Assembly (NCBI RefSeq): GCF_013911965.1 | Contig: NZ_JACESE010000001.1 | Coordinates: 186,001-250,000, forward strand | DNA length: 64,000 nucleotides | Direction of reading: 5' to 3' | Source: Phenylobacterium sp. | GTDB taxonomy: Bacteria; Pseudomonadota; Alphaproteobacteria; Caulobacterales; Caulobacteraceae | In this document: positions 62,470 to 64,000 of the stretch, one piece after another | Layout: every line of letters begins with the position of its first letter | Numbering within the stretch: position 1 is the stretch's first letter | Translations under genes and position numbers: made by a program | Notes under the pieces: generated by a model | What the model saw: the letters and a program-made list of their open reading frames with translations, nothing else | Told to the model about the DNA's origin: nothing | Database searches by the model: none

Positions 62470-64000
62470 AAGGCGACGTTGGCGCCGGCCAGGAGGACCG
62501 TGGTGCGGCCGTCGGCGTCGCTCCAGGTCACGCCCGGCCCGAGGTTGCCGCCGCTGAGGAAGTTGAGCGGCACGTATCCCTTCACCAGCACCACCTCGGA
62601 GAACAGCTTCACGTGCGAAGCCGGGAAGGCGGCGAGGCCGAAGACCAGCTGGTCCTGCCGATGCCAGGGCGCGCCCTCGGGCCCGGCGATGTAGGTGGAG
62701 AACTCGCCGGATAGGTGCAGCTCGTGGCCGCCCAGGTCGGCGGCGTAGCGGGCGCCGACGCCCCAGCTCGTCACCTTGCTGGCCTCGAACTGGTTCAGCG
62801 GCGGGGTCGGATTGAAGGTGCCCGGCCACTCCTCGAGCGTCTTGGCGAACTCGGCGTTGGCGGTCCAGCGGTCGTAGTGGAGCTGGCCATAGACGGCGTA
62901 GGCCGGATTGTCGTCCACGCACGGGTTGAAATGCACCACCGGGAAGGCGTGGCAGTAGGCGCTGCCGTGCAGATAGGAGGCGCCGGCCATCAGGTCGCGC
63001 CCCTCCCCGCCCAGGTCGAAGGTGTAGTTGGCGTCGACCACGAAGTTGTTCAGGCGGCTCGGCACGTTCGTGCCCTCCACCGAGGTGGCCACCGAGCGGA
63101 ACTGCGAGCCGCCCTGCACCGCTTCGACCGCCACGTTCAGGCCATCGCCCGAATAGCCGGCGAGCGCGCCCCAGGCGAGGCCGCCGAAGGCGTGCCAGAC
63201 GGTCGAGGCCGTGAAGGGGCTGACCGTGTCCATCAGGCCGAAGGGCGCCTCCATCTTGCCGACGGCCGCGTACCAGGGGCTTTCCGCCAGATCGCCGAAC
63301 AGGACATAGCCCTTGCGCAGCTGCATCTGGTTGCGGGTGAGCGCGGTGATGGTGCCCGAGCCGAAGCTCTGCTCCGGATCGTAGAGCAGCTCGGCATAGG
63401 CCGTGATCCAGGGCGTCACATTGGCCGTGACGCTGAGCTGGGCCGAGTGCAGCACCGCTTCGGACGCCGTCTCGCCGATCTGGTTGGCCGAGGTGGGATG
63501 GCGCATCAGGTAGCCGAACTTCGAGTTCCGGTTCGTCTCCTGATAGTCGACCAGGGCGGTGATCGCCCCGCCCAGATAGACGCCGCCGTCGCGCAGGTCG
63601 CCCTGGCGGCGCGCGTCCAGCAGCATCAGCGGCTTGCGGCTCGTATGGGTGGTCGGGTCGAGCATGCGGTAGGTGACGTCGCTGGCCCGGCTGATGAAGT
63701 AGCCGGAATTCAGCTCGACACGGGCCTCGACCGTGTCGTTGACGGGCGTCGGCGCCTCGACCTCGGGAACCGGCACGGCCGGCGGCGCATCGGCCGCGGC
63801 GGCCGGTGCGGTGGCGACGGGCCCGGGCAGGACCGGCGCGCCGCCGGCCTTGAGGCTCTCCACCTCCTGGCGGAGCGCCTGGTTTTCCTGCTCCAGCCGC
63901 TCCAGCCGGCGCAGAACATCGTCGAGACTCTGGGCCTGACCGACAGCCGGAGTCAGCCCGTACGCAATCGCCGCGACCGAAGCCGCGCGCAGCCAAACTT
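62466..64000 (-). CDS. Porin-like outer-membrane protein with coiled-coil N-terminus, 5' end cut by window
   Basis: The frame runs beyond the right edge. It shows the end of a signal peptide (ASVAAIAYGLTPAVGQAQ), then a short coiled coil (RRLERLEQENQALRQEVESLK) like the trimerising segment of OprO/OprP-type porins. A Pro/Ala linker leads into a beta-barrel of about 410 residues (ARVELNSGYFISRASDVTYR and so on) ending GANVAF with terminal Phe. The N-terminal coiled coil is typical of some alphaproteobacterial porins. The reading from GTG 63863 alone would miss the signal peptide. Solute unknown. Confidence 0.82.
   Translation of the reverse strand, partial: VWLRAASVAAIAYGLTPAVGQAQSLDDVLRRLERLEQENQALRQEVESLKAGGAPVLPGPVATAPAAAADAPPAVPVPEVEAPTPVNDTVEARVELNSGYFISRASDVTYRMLDPTTHTSRKPLMLLDARRQGDLRDGGVYLGGAITALVDYQETNRNSKFGYLMRHPTSANQIGETASEAVLHSAQLSVTANVTPWITAYAELLYDPEQSFGSGTITALTRNQMQLRKGYVLFGDLAESPWYAAVGKMEAPFGLMDTVSPFTASTVWHAFGGLAWGALAGYSGDGLNVAVEAVQGGSQFRSVATSVEGTNVPSRLNNFVVDANYTFDLGGEGRDLMAGASYLHGSAYCHAFPVVHFNPCVDDNPAYAVYGQLHYDRWTANAEFAKTLEEWPGTFNPTPPLNQFEASKVTSWGVGARYAADLGGHELHLSGEFSTYIAGPEGAPWHRQDQLVFGLAAFPASHVKLFSEVVLVKGYVPLNFLSGGNLGPGVTWSDADGRTTVLLAGANVAF

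Overview
The window is a 64 kb stretch of a GC-rich alphaproteobacterial chromosome, most likely from the Caulobacterales (Phenylobacterium, Caulobacter or Brevundimonas). That placement is an inference. It rests on the strong GC bias, the frequent GTG and TTG starts, a large TonB-dependent receptor next to a peptide ABC importer, an alphaproteobacterial-style chemosensory operon, and short CtrA-like TTAACCAT/TTAA elements. Gene density is very high and many neighbours overlap by 4 nt. No phage, insertion sequence, rRNA operon or CRISPR array was found.

Layout. 1-7.1 kb: trypsin-like protease (cut by the window edge), prolyl oligopeptidase, GNAT acetyltransferase, DUF2254 membrane protein, nitroreductase, Cys-rich copper-storage-like protein, exported cyclophilin. 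7.0-7.5 kb: a nested palindromic repeat, then tRNA-Gln(TTG) and tRNA-Pro(CGG). 7.5-16.9 kb: an accessory biosynthetic island made of a methyltransferase, a sugar-type PLP aminotransferase, a Gfo/Idh/MocA oxidoreductase, an ATP-grasp ligase, an FkbM methyltransferase, a second SAM methyltransferase, a fatty-acid desaturase and a SPINDLY/GT41-type TPR glycosyltransferase. 17.2-21.1 kb: an RND efflux remnant and envelope or stress genes (OB-like membrane protein, PRC-barrel, PEBP, BON-MscS channel, EVE protein).

21.2-32.0 kb is one tightly packed chemosensory operon: CheW, CheR-TPR (carrying a frameshift in a C run), CheW, MCP, CheA-REC, CheB, and two hybrid histidine kinases. It resembles the Wsp and Che3 (cyst/ACF) classes. 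32-43 kb: AbgT transporter, SppA protease, TonB receptor, and an Opp-type peptide importer (binding protein and two permeases, no ATPases). 43-53 kb: phosphatase/sulfurtransferase-like protein, MBL hydrolase, an acyl-CoA synthetase with an unusual membrane tail, DAHP synthase behind an aromatic-residue attenuator, APH-AAA kinase, PdxH, DnaJ-like protein, chorismate synthase. 53-64 kb: response regulator, small lipoprotein, queuosine genes queD-queE-queC, two atypical signalling proteins, small envelope proteins, amidohydrolase, azoreductase with a divergent LysR regulator, and a porin cut by the window edge.

The three most informative points are the predicted leader-peptide attenuator controlling DAHP synthase (47213-47347), the sugar-modification/GT41 island (7541-16937), and the Che3-like operon with its broken CheR-TPR gene and its degenerate receiver in a downstream kinase. 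A recurring architectural feature is convergent gene pairs whose TAG stops share a single CTAG tetranucleotide.
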